Origin: Pseudomonas sediminis
Lineage (GTDB): Bacteria; Pseudomonadota; Gammaproteobacteria; Pseudomonadales; Pseudomonadaceae
NCBI RefSeq assembly: GCF_002741105.1
Contig: NZ_NIQU01000012.1
Span: 62,001 to 126,000 of the forward strand
Direction: 5' to 3'
Length of the DNA: 64,000 nucleotides
The notes beneath the pieces were generated by a model. It was not told the origin of the DNA, ran no database searches, and was given only the letters and a program-made list of their open reading frames with translations. A program made the position numbers and the translations under genes. Shown one piece after another: positions 8,003 through 16,628 of the stretch; positions within the stretch are counted from its first letter, which is position 1, and each line of letters begins with the position of its first letter.

Positions 8003-8686
8003 ATGCCCGATCCCCGCCATTACCTCAGCCAACTGAACCAGGGGCACTGGTTCGCCGCCTTGCCAGCAGCGCTGAGCCAGAACCTGCTGGACATGGCCCA
8101 GGTGCAGCGCCTGGACGCCGGCCAGCGGCTGTTTCGCCGTGGCGACAAACCCAGCGGGCTGTACGCGGTGGTCGAAGGCGCCGTGCGCGTCGGCGCAGTC
8201 AGCGAGAACGGCAAGGAGGCGCTGCTGACACTGGTCGAGCCGCCTTACTGGTTTGGCGAGATTTCCCTGTTCGATGGCCTGCCGCGTACCCACGATGCCT
8301 TCACCGAAAGCGCCAGCACCCTGCTGCTGTTGCCACAGACCGAGCTGCTCGCCCTGCTCGAACGCCAGCCGCAACACTGGCGCGACTTTGCCCTGCTGAT
8401 GAGCCACAAGCTGCGCCTGGCCTTCCTCGCCCTGGAAGACATGAGCCTGCTGCCCGCCGCGCCGCGCCTGGCCCGACGCCTGCTGCTGATCGCCGAAAAT
8501 TACGGTGACAGCGAACCCCGACGGGTGCTGCACCTGGCCCAGGAACAGCTGGCGCTGATGCTCTCGCTGTCACGTCAGACCACCAACCAGATACTCAAGG
8601 AGCTGCAGGCACAAGGCGTGGTGCAACTGACCTACGGCGAAATCGAAATTCTCGACATCGAGCACCTGCGCCAACTGGCCTCCTGA
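8003..8686 (+). CDS. Crp/Fnr-family transcriptional regulator
   Basis: The 227-residue protein has a cyclic-nucleotide-type beta-barrel domain (about 15-125; LFRRGDKPSGLYAVVEGAVR, PYWFGEISLFDG) and a C-terminal winged helix (about 150-215; QEQLALMLSLSRQTTNQILK). No cysteine cluster of the Fnr type is present, and the cAMP-binding residues of Vfr/Crp are not evident, so the ligand is unknown. The start at 8003 is preferred because AGGAG is 6-10 nt upstream; an earlier in-frame ATG at 7958 lacks a site. It is divergent from the Mpo1-like gene. Confidence 0.85.
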   Translation: MPDPRHYLSQLNQGHWFAALPAALSQNLLDMAQVQRLDAGQRLFRRGDKPSGLYAVVEGAVRVGAVSENGKEALLTLVEPPYWFGEISLFDGLPRTHDAFTESASTLLLLPQTELLALLERQPQHWRDFALLMSHKLRLAFLALEDMSLLPAAPRLARRLLLIAENYGDSEPRRVLHLAQEQLALMLSLSRQTTNQILKELQAQGVVQLTYGEIEILDIEHLRQLAS

Positions 8687-8741
8687 ACCGCTGGCGTCCT
8701 GCCACTGTCCAAGCCCTGTTCATTTCTCCGCAGGAAGTAAC

Positions 8742-10742
8742 GTGCCGATGCCAGACAATGCCTCCGCTCCGCTGCCCGATGTGCTCGCCGGCCCGCTGCT
8801 GCGCCGCCTGGAGCCCGGCCGCCTGGTACTGTGGCTGGTGGCGAGTCGCGAGCTGAGCCTGCAACTGTGGCTGCAGCCCGAAGGCCAGACGCAGCAGACA
8901 CATGCACTGGACGAACACTGCCAGCAACTGCCGCTCGGCCGACATGCCGTGCTGCATCTGATCGACCTGCCCCTTGCGCAGGCCCTGCCGCAAGACGTAC
9001 GCGTCGCCTACGACCTGCAGATCGTCGCTGACGATGATCCGCGAGGCATGCGCGACTGGGCGCCGCACCTGCTCTACGACGGTGCCGAGCATGCCGATTT
9101 CGTCCTGCGTTCGCGTGTCGATCAGCTACTCCACGGCTCCTGCCGCAAGCCGCACCACGCCGCCGATGACGGCCTGCTCTGCGCCGACCGCCTGCTGGCC
9201 GAGCAGCACGACGCCAACCAGCGCCCAGCCTTGCTGCTGATGAGCGGCGACCAGGTCTATGTCGACGATGTCGCCGGCCCGCTGCTGTGCGCCATCCACC
9301 AACTGATCGCCCGCCTCGGCCTGTTCGATGAGTTTCTCGAAGGCGCCGTGGTCGAGGACAGCCAGTCGCTCTACGCCAACCCGGTCGGCTACTACCAGCG
9401 CGCCGAACTACTGCCAGCGGTGAAGAGCAACCAGACCCTGCGCGACAAGTTCTTCGGCGGTGTGGAAAAGCCGGTCTTTACCAGCAATAGCGCCGACAAC
9501 CACCTGGTGACCTTCGCCGAGATGATCGCCATGTACCTGCTGGTCTGGTCGCCGCTACCCTGGACGCTGATCAGCGAACAGCAGCCGCCGCTGGATGAAG
9601 AACAACAGCAGCGTTACGCCAACGAGCGCGAGCGTATCGATGCATTCCGCCAGACCCTCGGCCAGGCCGCACGGGTGTTCGCCCACCTGCCGACACTGAT
9701 GATCTTCGACGACCACGACGTCACCGATGACTGGAACCTCTCCGCACGCTGGGAAGAGACCGCCTATGGCCACCCGTTTTCCAAGCGCATCATCGGCAAC
9801 GCCCTGCTCACCTATCTGCTGTGCCAGGGCTGGGGCAACAACCCGGATGTGTTCGAGGAGCTGCTGCAGGCATTTCGCGAACTGCTTGAGCAGCGCCAGG
9901 ACGACCATCTGCAGGCCAAGGCGCAGGACGCGCTGATCGACCAACTGCTGAGCTTCGAGCAGTGGCACTACGTACTGCCGAGCACACCCGCGCTGCTGGT
10001 ACTGGATACCCGCACGCGGCGTTGGCGCAGTGAAGGGCATCTGTCGAAACCCTCGGGGCTGATGGACTGGGAGGCGTTGTGCGACTTCCAGCAGGCGCTG
10101 CTCGATCACCCCAGCTGCATCATCGTTTCAGCGGCGCCGATGTTCGGCGTGAAACTGATCGAGGGCATCCAGAAACTCTTCACCCTCGCCGGCCACCCGC
10201 TGATGGTCGACGCAGAAAACTGGATGGCCCACCGCGGCGCGGCCAGCGTGATGATGAACATCTTCCGCCATTCGCGTACGCCAAGGGATTTCGTCATCCT
10301 CTCCGGCGACGTGCACTACTCCTTCGTCTACCGCGTGAACATCCGCCACCGGCGCGCCAGCCCGACCATCTGGCAGATCACCAGCAGCGGCATCAAGAAC
10401 GAATTCCCGGCCGACCTGCTGGACTGGTTCGACCGCCTCAATCGCTGGCTCTACGCGCCCTGGTCGCCGCTCAACTGGCTGACCAAGCGCCGCCGCATGC
10501 GCGTCACGCCGCTTATCCCCGACCGCAGCCGCTCGGGTGAACGCCTGTGGAACAGCGCCGGCCTCGGCCAGGTGTTCTTCGACGAACAGGGCCGGCCCAA
10601 GCGCATCCTGCAGCTCAACGCAGACGGGTCAAAGCCTGCAGCGTTCATCGCCGAGCGTGAATCAGGCCCGGCGACAGCACCACTGTCCGGGCATTCTGAT
10701 CGCAGTGCAGTACCGCGAGACGGCGGCACAAGCCACCCGTGA
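8742..10742 (+). CDS. PhoD-like metallophosphatase family protein
   Basis: The 666-residue protein carries PhoD-type metal-binding motifs in order: SGDQVYVDD (168-176), FDDHDVTDDWN (322-332) and LSGDVHYSFVY (520-530). There is no signal peptide or twin-arginine motif, unlike secreted PhoD, so it is probably cytoplasmic. Family members hydrolyse phosphomonoesters or diesters; the substrate here is unknown. The GTG at 8742 has AGGAAG upstream at good spacing; an ATG at 8748 is a close alternative. No Pho box is evident in front of it. Confidence 0.8.
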   Translation: MPMPDNASAPLPDVLAGPLLRRLEPGRLVLWLVASRELSLQLWLQPEGQTQQTHALDEHCQQLPLGRHAVLHLIDLPLAQALPQDVRVAYDLQIVADDDPRGMRDWAPHLLYDGAEHADFVLRSRVDQLLHGSCRKPHHAADDGLLCADRLLAEQHDANQRPALLLMSGDQVYVDDVAGPLLCAIHQLIARLGLFDEFLEGAVVEDSQSLYANPVGYYQRAELLPAVKSNQTLRDKFFGGVEKPVFTSNSADNHLVTFAEMIAMYLLVWSPLPWTLISEQQPPLDEEQQQRYANERERIDAFRQTLGQAARVFAHLPTLMIFDDHDVTDDWNLSARWEETAYGHPFSKRIIGNALLTYLLCQGWGNNPDVFEELLQAFRELLEQRQDDHLQAKAQDALIDQLLSFEQWHYVLPSTPALLVLDTRTRRWRSEGHLSKPSGLMDWEALCDFQQALLDHPSCIIVSAAPMFGVKLIEGIQKLFTLAGHPLMVDAENWMAHRGAASVMMNIFRHSRTPRDFVILSGDVHYSFVYRVNIRHRRASPTIWQITSSGIKNEFPADLLDWFDRLNRWLYAPWSPLNWLTKRRRMRVTPLIPDRSRSGERLWNSAGLGQVFFDEQGRPKRILQLNADGSKPAAFIAERESGPATAPLSGHSDRSAVPRDGGTSHP

Positions 10743-10930
10743 GCCGAGCGCCTACGCCAAATAGCATCAGGGCAAGTACCCGAGGCAGATGACCGGCGAA
10801 TTGGCGATCGTCGCTCGGAGTGAAAAAAGCAGGCGTTACTGGAGTGATCCGATTTGCCCCATGAACCTTCTCCACTCTCTAATTGGGTTCAAACTGGCGC
10901 CACAAGATTTTTTCCAGTTCGGAGATCCCA

Positions 10931-11356
10931 TTGAGCATTTACTCCTGCCTGTTAGAAACGCCATCCGCTCAGGTCTATCAAGCGCTTCGAGTCGGCTCTG
11001 GCCTTAGCGCAAAGACCGATGAGGCCGCCGCACGTGGCTTACCTAACAGCCTGTTTGCCGTGCAAATCCTGCATGACGGCCAACCCGTTGGAATGGGCCG
11101 CGTGATCGGTGACGGAGGCTGTTTCTTTCAAGTCGTGGACATCGCCGTTCTCAGGGAACATCAGGGCAAAGGGCTCGGCAAGCGCATCATGGGCGAGATT
11201 CTGCAGTTCATCGAAACCCATGTGCCGGAAAGTGGCTACGTGAGCCTTATTGCGGATGGGCCAGCACAAGACCTGTACGCGCAATTTGGCTTCGTTCACA
11301 CCGCGCCGCACTCTGTTGGTATGGCTTACAAACGCCCGAGGCCTGCAGAGAGCTGA
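10931..11356 (+). CDS. GNAT-family N-acetyltransferase
   Basis: The 141-residue protein has the GNAT core: FAVQILHDGQPVGMGRVIGD, then FFQVVDIAVLREHQGKGLGK (acetyl-CoA binding motif A with the Q/RxxGxG/A pattern) and a C-terminal DLYAQFGFV. The start is placed at TTG 10931 (SIYSCLLETPS) because GGAG lies 7 nt upstream and because the length then fits small GNATs; an in-frame ATG at 10883 gives a 16-residue extension of unlikely sequence. The acetyl acceptor is unknown. The gene is less GC-rich than its neighbours and may be acquired. Confidence 0.75.
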   Translation: MSIYSCLLETPSAQVYQALRVGSGLSAKTDEAAARGLPNSLFAVQILHDGQPVGMGRVIGDGGCFFQVVDIAVLREHQGKGLGKRIMGEILQFIETHVPESGYVSLIADGPAQDLYAQFGFVHTAPHSVGMAYKRPRPAES

Positions 11357-11451
11357 TGTAAGCGAGAAATGACTCCCATCATCTCTAAGTCGATGACCCG
11401 AGCGGAGCACGACTGCCGCCAATTGCTACCGTCCGGGTCATCCCCTGCGCT

Positions 11452-12765
11452 TCAGCGCAGCTTTTCCAGCATCTGGTAGTACCACATGCCGGCTGCCAGC
11501 ATCGGGTTGCCGAGCTGGTCGCCCAGCGGCACCTTGATGTGCTTGCAGGCAGCGAAGGTGTCGTACTGCTCCAGATCACCAGTGATCGCCTTGGCCATGA
11601 TCTCGCCCATGATGTGAGTGGTGGCCACGCCGTGGCCGGAGTAGCCCTGGCAGTACCAGACATTGGACGAGAGCTTGCCCAACTGCGGGATGCGGTTCAT
11701 CACGATGCCCATGGCGCAGCTCCACTGGTAGTCGATCTGCACGCCCTTGAGCTGCGGGAAGGTGCTCTCGATGCACGGGCGCAGCTCGCCGGCGATATCG
11801 CGCGAATCGCGCCCGGAGTAATTGGCGCCGCCGCCGAACAGCAGGCGGCCGTCACCGGTCAGGCGGTAGTAGTCGAGCACGAAGCGGCAGTCGTACACCG
11901 CCAGATCCTGCGGGTTGATCTCACGGGCCAGCTCGCCCAGCGGCGCGGTGGTGACGATGCCGCCCATGGCCGGGAAGATCATGCCCTTGAGCTTGCGCCG
12001 TTCCAGCTTGTGGTAGACGTCGCCGGCTAGCAGCACCTGTTTGGCCTCGATACGCCCGCCCGTGGTGACCACCGCCGGACGCGGGCCGTGGACGATATCC
12101 AGCACCTCGGAATGTTCGAATATCAGCGCGCCCAGACTCTCGGCGGCCTTGGCTTCGCCGAGGCACAGGTTGAGCGGGTGCAGGTGCATGTTGCGGGTGT
12201 TCTTCAGCGCGCCGCAGTACAGCTCGCTGCCCAGTTGCGCACGTACGCCAGCCGCATCGAGCAGGGTGACATCGCCGCCCATACCGCGACGCAGCGCTTC
12301 GTCGTAGGTGGCCTTGAGCTCGTCCATATGGCTGGCTTTCATCGCCGTATGCAGATGGCCGTGCTTGAGGTCGCAGTCGATGCCGTACTTGGCCACGCGG
12401 TTCTTGATGATCTCGTGGCCGCGCCAGCGCAGGTGCCAGATGAAGTCATCCACCTCCTCGCCCAGCGTGTTGCGCATTTGCTTGCGCATGGCCTCGTCGC
12501 CGGAGAGGCTACCGGTGACCTGGCCGCCGTTACGCCCGCTGGCGCCCCAGCCGACCTTGTTGGTTTCCACCACGGCGACCTTGAGGCCGCGCTCGGCCAG
12601 TTCCACCGCGGTGGCGATGCCGGTGAAACCGCCGCCAATGATGGCCACGTCCACGGTCACGCTGCCCTGCAGTGTCGGGTAGTCGCTCTCGAAATTGAGC
12701 GACGCCGAGTAGTAAGACGGCGCGCGCTCGGCGGCGGGTTTGACGGTTTGCTTGATCGCGTTCAT
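11452..12765 (-). CDS. puuB: Gamma-glutamylputrescine oxidase-like FAD oxidoreductase
   Basis: The 437-residue protein has an N-terminal FAD Rossmann motif (VDVAIIGGGFTGIATAVELA, residues about 38-58) and is colinear with DAO-family enzymes of the PuuB/PauB type. The C-terminal FAD-contacting segment GYSGHGVATTHIMGEIMA is clear. These enzymes oxidise gamma-glutamylated polyamines to the aldehyde, releasing H2O2. The neighbouring gamma-glutamylputrescine synthetase-like gene on the same strand supports a polyamine role. A REP pair separates the two, so they may be transcribed separately. Pseudomonas has several paralogues, so the exact amine is uncertain. Confidence 0.85.
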   Translation of the reverse strand: MNAIKQTVKPAAERAPSYYSASLNFESDYPTLQGSVTVDVAIIGGGFTGIATAVELAERGLKVAVVETNKVGWGASGRNGGQVTGSLSGDEAMRKQMRNTLGEEVDDFIWHLRWRGHEIIKNRVAKYGIDCDLKHGHLHTAMKASHMDELKATYDEALRRGMGGDVTLLDAAGVRAQLGSELYCGALKNTRNMHLHPLNLCLGEAKAAESLGALIFEHSEVLDIVHGPRPAVVTTGGRIEAKQVLLAGDVYHKLERRKLKGMIFPAMGGIVTTAPLGELAREINPQDLAVYDCRFVLDYYRLTGDGRLLFGGGANYSGRDSRDIAGELRPCIESTFPQLKGVQIDYQWSCAMGIVMNRIPQLGKLSSNVWYCQGYSGHGVATTHIMGEIMAKAITGDLEQYDTFAACKHIKVPLGDQLGNPMLAAGMWYYQMLEKLR

Positions 12766-12797
12766 TGCATGTCCTTGGGGCGGCTATGCCGCCGTAG

Positions 12798-12814
12798 GGT
12801 GCGCTGTGCGCACC
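12798..12814. repeat. Short palindrome GGTGCGC-TGT-GCGCACC
   Basis: A 7-bp-armed palindrome with a 3-nt loop, preceded by GTAG. A near-identical copy is at 14676-14692. It belongs to the same class of short intergenic hairpins as 3178-3203 but with a different arm sequence. Confidence 0.6.
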
Positions 12815-12827
12815 GATGAATCAGTCT

Positions 12828-12898
12828 TCGCGGCTAAAGCCCCTCCCACAGGGGGCGCCCACAATCTCCGCACTTTGTGGGAGGGGCTTTAGCCGCGA
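12828..12898. repeat. REP pair, 23-bp perfect inverted arms
   Basis: Arms at 12828-12850 and 12876-12898 are perfect complements around a 25-nt spacer, and have the same sequence as the pair at 7279-7337. It lies between puuA-like and puuB-like genes on the minus strand and could reduce readthrough between them. Confidence 0.85.
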
Positions 12899-12917
12899 CT
12901 ATTTCAAATAAGGGCCA

Positions 12918-14285
12918 TCAGGCGTTGCTCAGATACCAGCGCCAATCCTGCTCACCGACTTCCCCCATGAACTGGCGATACTCGGCACGCTTGACGGCGA
13001 GAAAGACCTTGAGGAATTCGGCACCAAAGGCATCACGCGCCCAGTTGGAGCGCTCCAGTGCCTGGATCGACGCCAGCCACTCGGTCGGCAGCAGAGTCTT
13101 GGCCTGGGCATAACCGTTGCCTTCCACCGGCGCGCCTGGGTCGAGACGATCACGAATACCACGGTGAATCCCGGCAAGAATCGCCGCCGCGGCGAGATAG
13201 GGGTTGGCATCGGCGCCACAGATACGATGCTCGACATGCCGGGTATTGGCGGGCCCGCCCGGCACGCGCAGGCTGACGGTACGGTTATCCACACCCCAGG
13301 TTGGCGCCAGCGGCGCATAGCTGTTGGCCTGAAAACGCCGGTAGGAGTTGGCGTTGGGGCAGAACAGCAGCAGCGAGTCGAGCAGGCTGGCGAGCATACC
13401 GCCAACCGCCTGGCGCAGCAGCGGTGTGCCGGCAGGATCTTCGCTGGCGAACAGGTTGTTGTCCTGCGCATCGGCCAGGCTGACGTGCATATGCATGCCG
13501 GTGCCGGCCAGATGGTCGAATGGCTTGGCCATGAAGCAGGCCTGCATGCCGTGGCGGTGCGCGACGCCCTTGACCAGGCGCTTGTAGCGCACCGCCTGAT
13601 CCATCGCCGCCAGCACCGGGCCATGTTCCAGGGTGATTTCCACCTGGCCGGGGGCGTATTCGGAAATCGCCGTGCGCGCGGGAATGCCTTGCGCCTTGCA
13701 GGCGGCATAGAGGTCGCGCAGGAAGGGTTCGATCTGTTCCAGCTCGCGCAGGCCGTAGACCTGGGTCTGCCGTGGACGGCCGCCATCGGCGTCCAGCGCC
13801 GGCTGTGGGCGCCCCTCGGCATCACGCTTTTGGTCGAGCAGATAGAACTCCAGCTCGCAGGCCATCACCGGGTAATACCCCTCGGCTTCAAGCTGCTCGA
13901 TCACGCGGATCAGCAACTGACGCGGATCGGCCGGCGTGGCCGGCAGGCCTTCGGTCGGGTGCATCGACACCTGCACGGCGGCGGTGGGCATCTGCCGCCA
14001 GGGCAGGCGAACCAGGCTGCCGGGCAGCGGATAGGCGCGGCAATCGATATCGCCCACCTCCCAGACCAGGCCAGAGTCCTCGACATCCTCGCCCTGGATG
14101 GACAGGCCGAGCATGGTGCTCGGCAGCGGCCGGCCGCTCTGATACAGCGCCAGCAGTTCCTCGCGGTGCAGCAGCTTGCCGCGCGGCACGCCATTGGCGT
14201 CGAGAATGAACAGCTCGATCAGCTCGATATCGGGATTGTTCGCCAGGAAGTCCTGAGCTTCCTGCACGGTGGCGAAAGTCGTCAT
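12918..14285 (-). CDS. puuA: Gamma-glutamylputrescine synthetase-like glutamine synthetase homologue
   Basis: The 455-residue protein is a class I glutamine synthetase relative. It has ELEFYLLDQ (first metal-binding Glu), AISEYAPGQVEITLEHGP, the ATP-site GTGMHMHVSL and the NRTVSLRVPGG segment. It lacks the adenylylation Tyr region of GlnA. Together with the adjacent PuuB-like oxidase this points to ATP-dependent gamma-glutamylation of putrescine or another polyamine, the first step of the gamma-glutamyl catabolic pathway. The start at 14285 (MTTFATVQEAQ) is preferred to an upstream in-frame start because the family begins here. Confidence 0.85.
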   Translation of the reverse strand: MTTFATVQEAQDFLANNPDIELIELFILDANGVPRGKLLHREELLALYQSGRPLPSTMLGLSIQGEDVEDSGLVWEVGDIDCRAYPLPGSLVRLPWRQMPTAAVQVSMHPTEGLPATPADPRQLLIRVIEQLEAEGYYPVMACELEFYLLDQKRDAEGRPQPALDADGGRPRQTQVYGLRELEQIEPFLRDLYAACKAQGIPARTAISEYAPGQVEITLEHGPVLAAMDQAVRYKRLVKGVAHRHGMQACFMAKPFDHLAGTGMHMHVSLADAQDNNLFASEDPAGTPLLRQAVGGMLASLLDSLLLFCPNANSYRRFQANSYAPLAPTWGVDNRTVSLRVPGGPANTRHVEHRICGADANPYLAAAAILAGIHRGIRDRLDPGAPVEGNGYAQAKTLLPTEWLASIQALERSNWARDAFGAEFLKVFLAVKRAEYRQFMGEVGEQDWRWYLSNA

Positions 14286-14406
14286 GTTGCGCTCGCTTGC
14301 GCCAGTTCGGCGCTCGGTGTCCGCACGGCCCGTTCGATTCGTGAACAGGTTGCACAGGCAGACAAGGTGATAGCAGCGGCTGCGGGCATGGCGCAGCCAT
14401 CGGTAT

Positions 14407-14568
14407 TCAGCGGGCGGGGACAACGTCCGGCGGGCGGGCGTGGCGGCAATGCCACAGCGCCCAGAAGGCGAGAATGATCGTCAGCAGCGGGTTTAACCGC
14501 TCCAACAAGCGCCGCCGCGCGGGAGCGCGGTACAGCGGAACATGGACTTGGCAGGCCAGGGAGATCAT
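14407..14568 (-). CDS. Possible 53-residue single-pass membrane protein
   Basis: A short open frame upstream of the puuA-like gene, on the same strand, encodes a basic N-terminal part (PLYRAPARRRLLERLNP) followed by one hydrophobic helix (LLTIILAFWALWHC) and a polar tail. The positive-inside layout looks like a real small membrane protein rather than random sequence, but there is no good ribosome-binding site and I do not recognise a family. The rest of the 407-nt spacer between puuA and the chemoreceptor holds only a short hairpin at its left end. Confidence 0.35.
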   Translation of the reverse strand: MISLACQVHVPLYRAPARRRLLERLNPLLTIILAFWALWHCRHARPPDVVPAR

Positions 14569-14675
14569 GGTTTGGCAGCGTCGCACAGGGCTTGAGGTGC
14601 GTTAAATCGGGTTTTTCATACGCTTGGTTATGCGCCGACTAAACAATCCACTGACGAACCAACACCGCCCCGCAG

Positions 14676-14692
14676 GGTGCGCCGTGCGCACC
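14676..14692. repeat. Short palindrome GGTGCGC-CGT-GCGCACC
   Basis: Near-copy of the palindrome at 12798-12814 (one change in the loop). It abuts the stop codon of the chemoreceptor gene at 14693 and may serve as the terminator hairpin of that gene. Confidence 0.6.
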
Positions 14693-16264
14693 TTAAGGTT
14701 CCGGCCGGTAGCCCAGACGCAAACCGCCCCAATGCTTGCCCTGCACCATGATCGGCACCGACAGATCGTGCATCAGCTCGCCGGTATCGCGCATGTAGGT
14801 CTGCAGCAGCAGCGCCTGCTTGTGGCTGCCGCAGCGGATGCCGGTGCGGTCGTTGAACAGGCGCTTGCCGCGGCTGCGGGTCGCGTCCACCGCCGGGTCG
14901 CCGCTGGGCGGATGGTTGAACGCGGCGTTGTGGGTCGCCACGTAGCCTTCCGGGGTGGTGGAAATGGCGAAGACCAGCCCTTCATGGCGCTTGAGCAGCG
15001 GCTCCTGCAACGCCGGCAGCACCTGGTCGGCATACTGATCGAAGCGCGTGCGGTACTTCTGTGGCTGGGTGCCGGCGATTGGTTGGTAGCGACGGTCGAA
15101 CAGATCATCGAGGCTAATGCGACCGGCCTGCAAATCCTGCTCGAACTGCGCCGCAATGGCAGCGGCGCCTTCACGGGCCAGGTCAAAGGCGCGCTGGTGA
15201 TAATCATCTAGGCCCACTTCGGCGAGCTGCTCGCTGACCGTCTCAGCTTGGCCGACCAACTGTTCAGCCGCGTCGGCCAGTTGCCGCGTCTGCCCTTCGC
15301 TGCCCTGCACGTCGTCCTGCAATTGCAGCGCAGCAGCCGACAGGCTGGCCAGACGCTGATGGTTGTCCGCCGTGCCGGCGCTGATCTGCGCCACCTGCTG
15401 CTCGACTTCCTCGGCCTGGTCGGCGATACCGTGCAGGCGGCTACCGGCTGTCTCTATCTGCTGCGCCGCCTGCTCCAGCTCGACGCTCTGACGCTGGATA
15501 TGCGCAACCACCGCCGTACTCTGCTGGCGAATGTCGGCGATCATCTGGCTGACTTCCTCGGTGGCACTGGCGGTGCGCGCAGCGAGGTTGCGCACCTCGT
15601 CGGCGACCACGGCAAAGCCCCGGCCCATCTCACCAGCACGGGCGGCCTCGATGGCCGCGTTGAGCGCCAGCAGGTTGGTCTGGCTGGCGATGGACTGGAT
15701 GACCTGGGTGACCTGCTCGATCTGCTCGGTACGGCTGCCCAGGCCATCGATCAGCTCGCGGCTGGCCAGGGTCTGCGCGCTGAGTTGCTGCATGCGTTCG
15801 ATGGCCTGATTGAGTTCGGCCTGACCGTTAGCGCTGGCCTCACGCACATGTCGGGCCGCGCTCAAGGTGTGCTCGGCGCGGGCGGCGCTGTCCTGCTCGG
15901 TATGGGTGATGGCCTCGGCGGCCTGGCTGACCTGCTGCACCGCCGTCAGCTGCGATTGCAGACGACCGGCCAGGTGCTTGACCGCATGGGCCACCTTGGC
16001 TGCGGATAGCGCGTTGTGACAGGTATGGCGTGACAGCCCGCGGCTGAGCTCGACGAAGTCAGCGCTGGCGACCTGCTGCGTGGCGGGCGAACCGTCGTCG
16101 CGGCGCTGCCATGGCCCCAGCCAGGGCCACAGCGCCAGCAGCAGGAAAGACAACACGCTGACATAGGGCGGTAGCTGCACCTGCTGGTAGACCAGCATCA
16201 ACGCAGCCAGCCCCAGGGCGTGGAGAAGACAGGCAACAGGTGAACGGACAAAGGCAGCTTGCAT
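14693..16264 (-). CDS. Methyl-accepting chemotaxis protein with C-terminal sensor-like domain
   Basis: The 523-residue chemoreceptor has two close N-terminal hydrophobic helices (about residues 8-50), no periplasmic domain and no clear HAMP. The signalling coiled coil with the conserved hairpin (QSIASQTNLLALNAAIEAAR, GRGFAVVADEVRNLA) follows around 175-240. About 160 residues follow the signalling domain (FDLAREGAAAIAAQFEQDL to the end) and resemble a Cache-type sensor, so sensing is probably cytoplasmic. No C-terminal NWxxF-type pentapeptide is present. A GTG at 16324 preceded by AAGGAGAG is a credible alternative start adding 20 residues. Confidence 0.85.
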   Translation of the reverse strand: MQAAFVRSPVACLLHALGLAALMLVYQQVQLPPYVSVLSFLLLALWPWLGPWQRRDDGSPATQQVASADFVELSRGLSRHTCHNALSAAKVAHAVKHLAGRLQSQLTAVQQVSQAAEAITHTEQDSAARAEHTLSAARHVREASANGQAELNQAIERMQQLSAQTLASRELIDGLGSRTEQIEQVTQVIQSIASQTNLLALNAAIEAARAGEMGRGFAVVADEVRNLAARTASATEEVSQMIADIRQQSTAVVAHIQRQSVELEQAAQQIETAGSRLHGIADQAEEVEQQVAQISAGTADNHQRLASLSAAALQLQDDVQGSEGQTRQLADAAEQLVGQAETVSEQLAEVGLDDYHQRAFDLAREGAAAIAAQFEQDLQAGRISLDDLFDRRYQPIAGTQPQKYRTRFDQYADQVLPALQEPLLKRHEGLVFAISTTPEGYVATHNAAFNHPPSGDPAVDATRSRGKRLFNDRTGIRCGSHKQALLLQTYMRDTGELMHDLSVPIMVQGKHWGGLRLGYRPEP

Positions 16265-16628
16265 GACCGACCTCAGAGTTCTTGTTCTGGTGCGCGGCGA
16301 GGCGCTGTAGGCGGACGGGGTCACGGCGGGTTCTCTCCTTGAATATCCCACGCAACCTGGGCAGCAGGCTACGCGTAAGACAGGCCCGACGAAAAATAAG
16401 CGTGTGCAGGTCGGGCACCATGACCGGGATTCGAGCAGCTTGGAAGCACCAGCACCATAAAACTTTGGTAGCACACTGCCATGAATTTAGACGGTCAGGC
16501 CCGCGGCAGGCTGATCGAAAAGGCCTCCAGAGCAACCCTTGCCAGGAGCACATCTACTGTATCGACGCTTAACCCGGTGACATTAGCGAACGGCGGCAAG
16601 AGCACTGCGCCTCGGCTTCCATGGCCGG

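Noticed and set aside
16265..16628. Possible riboswitch or small RNA between the chemoreceptor and the FAD oxidoreductase
   Set aside because: The 364-nt spacer has several short GC stems but no conserved riboswitch core that I can recognise; only the 5' leader of the chemoreceptor is likely there.
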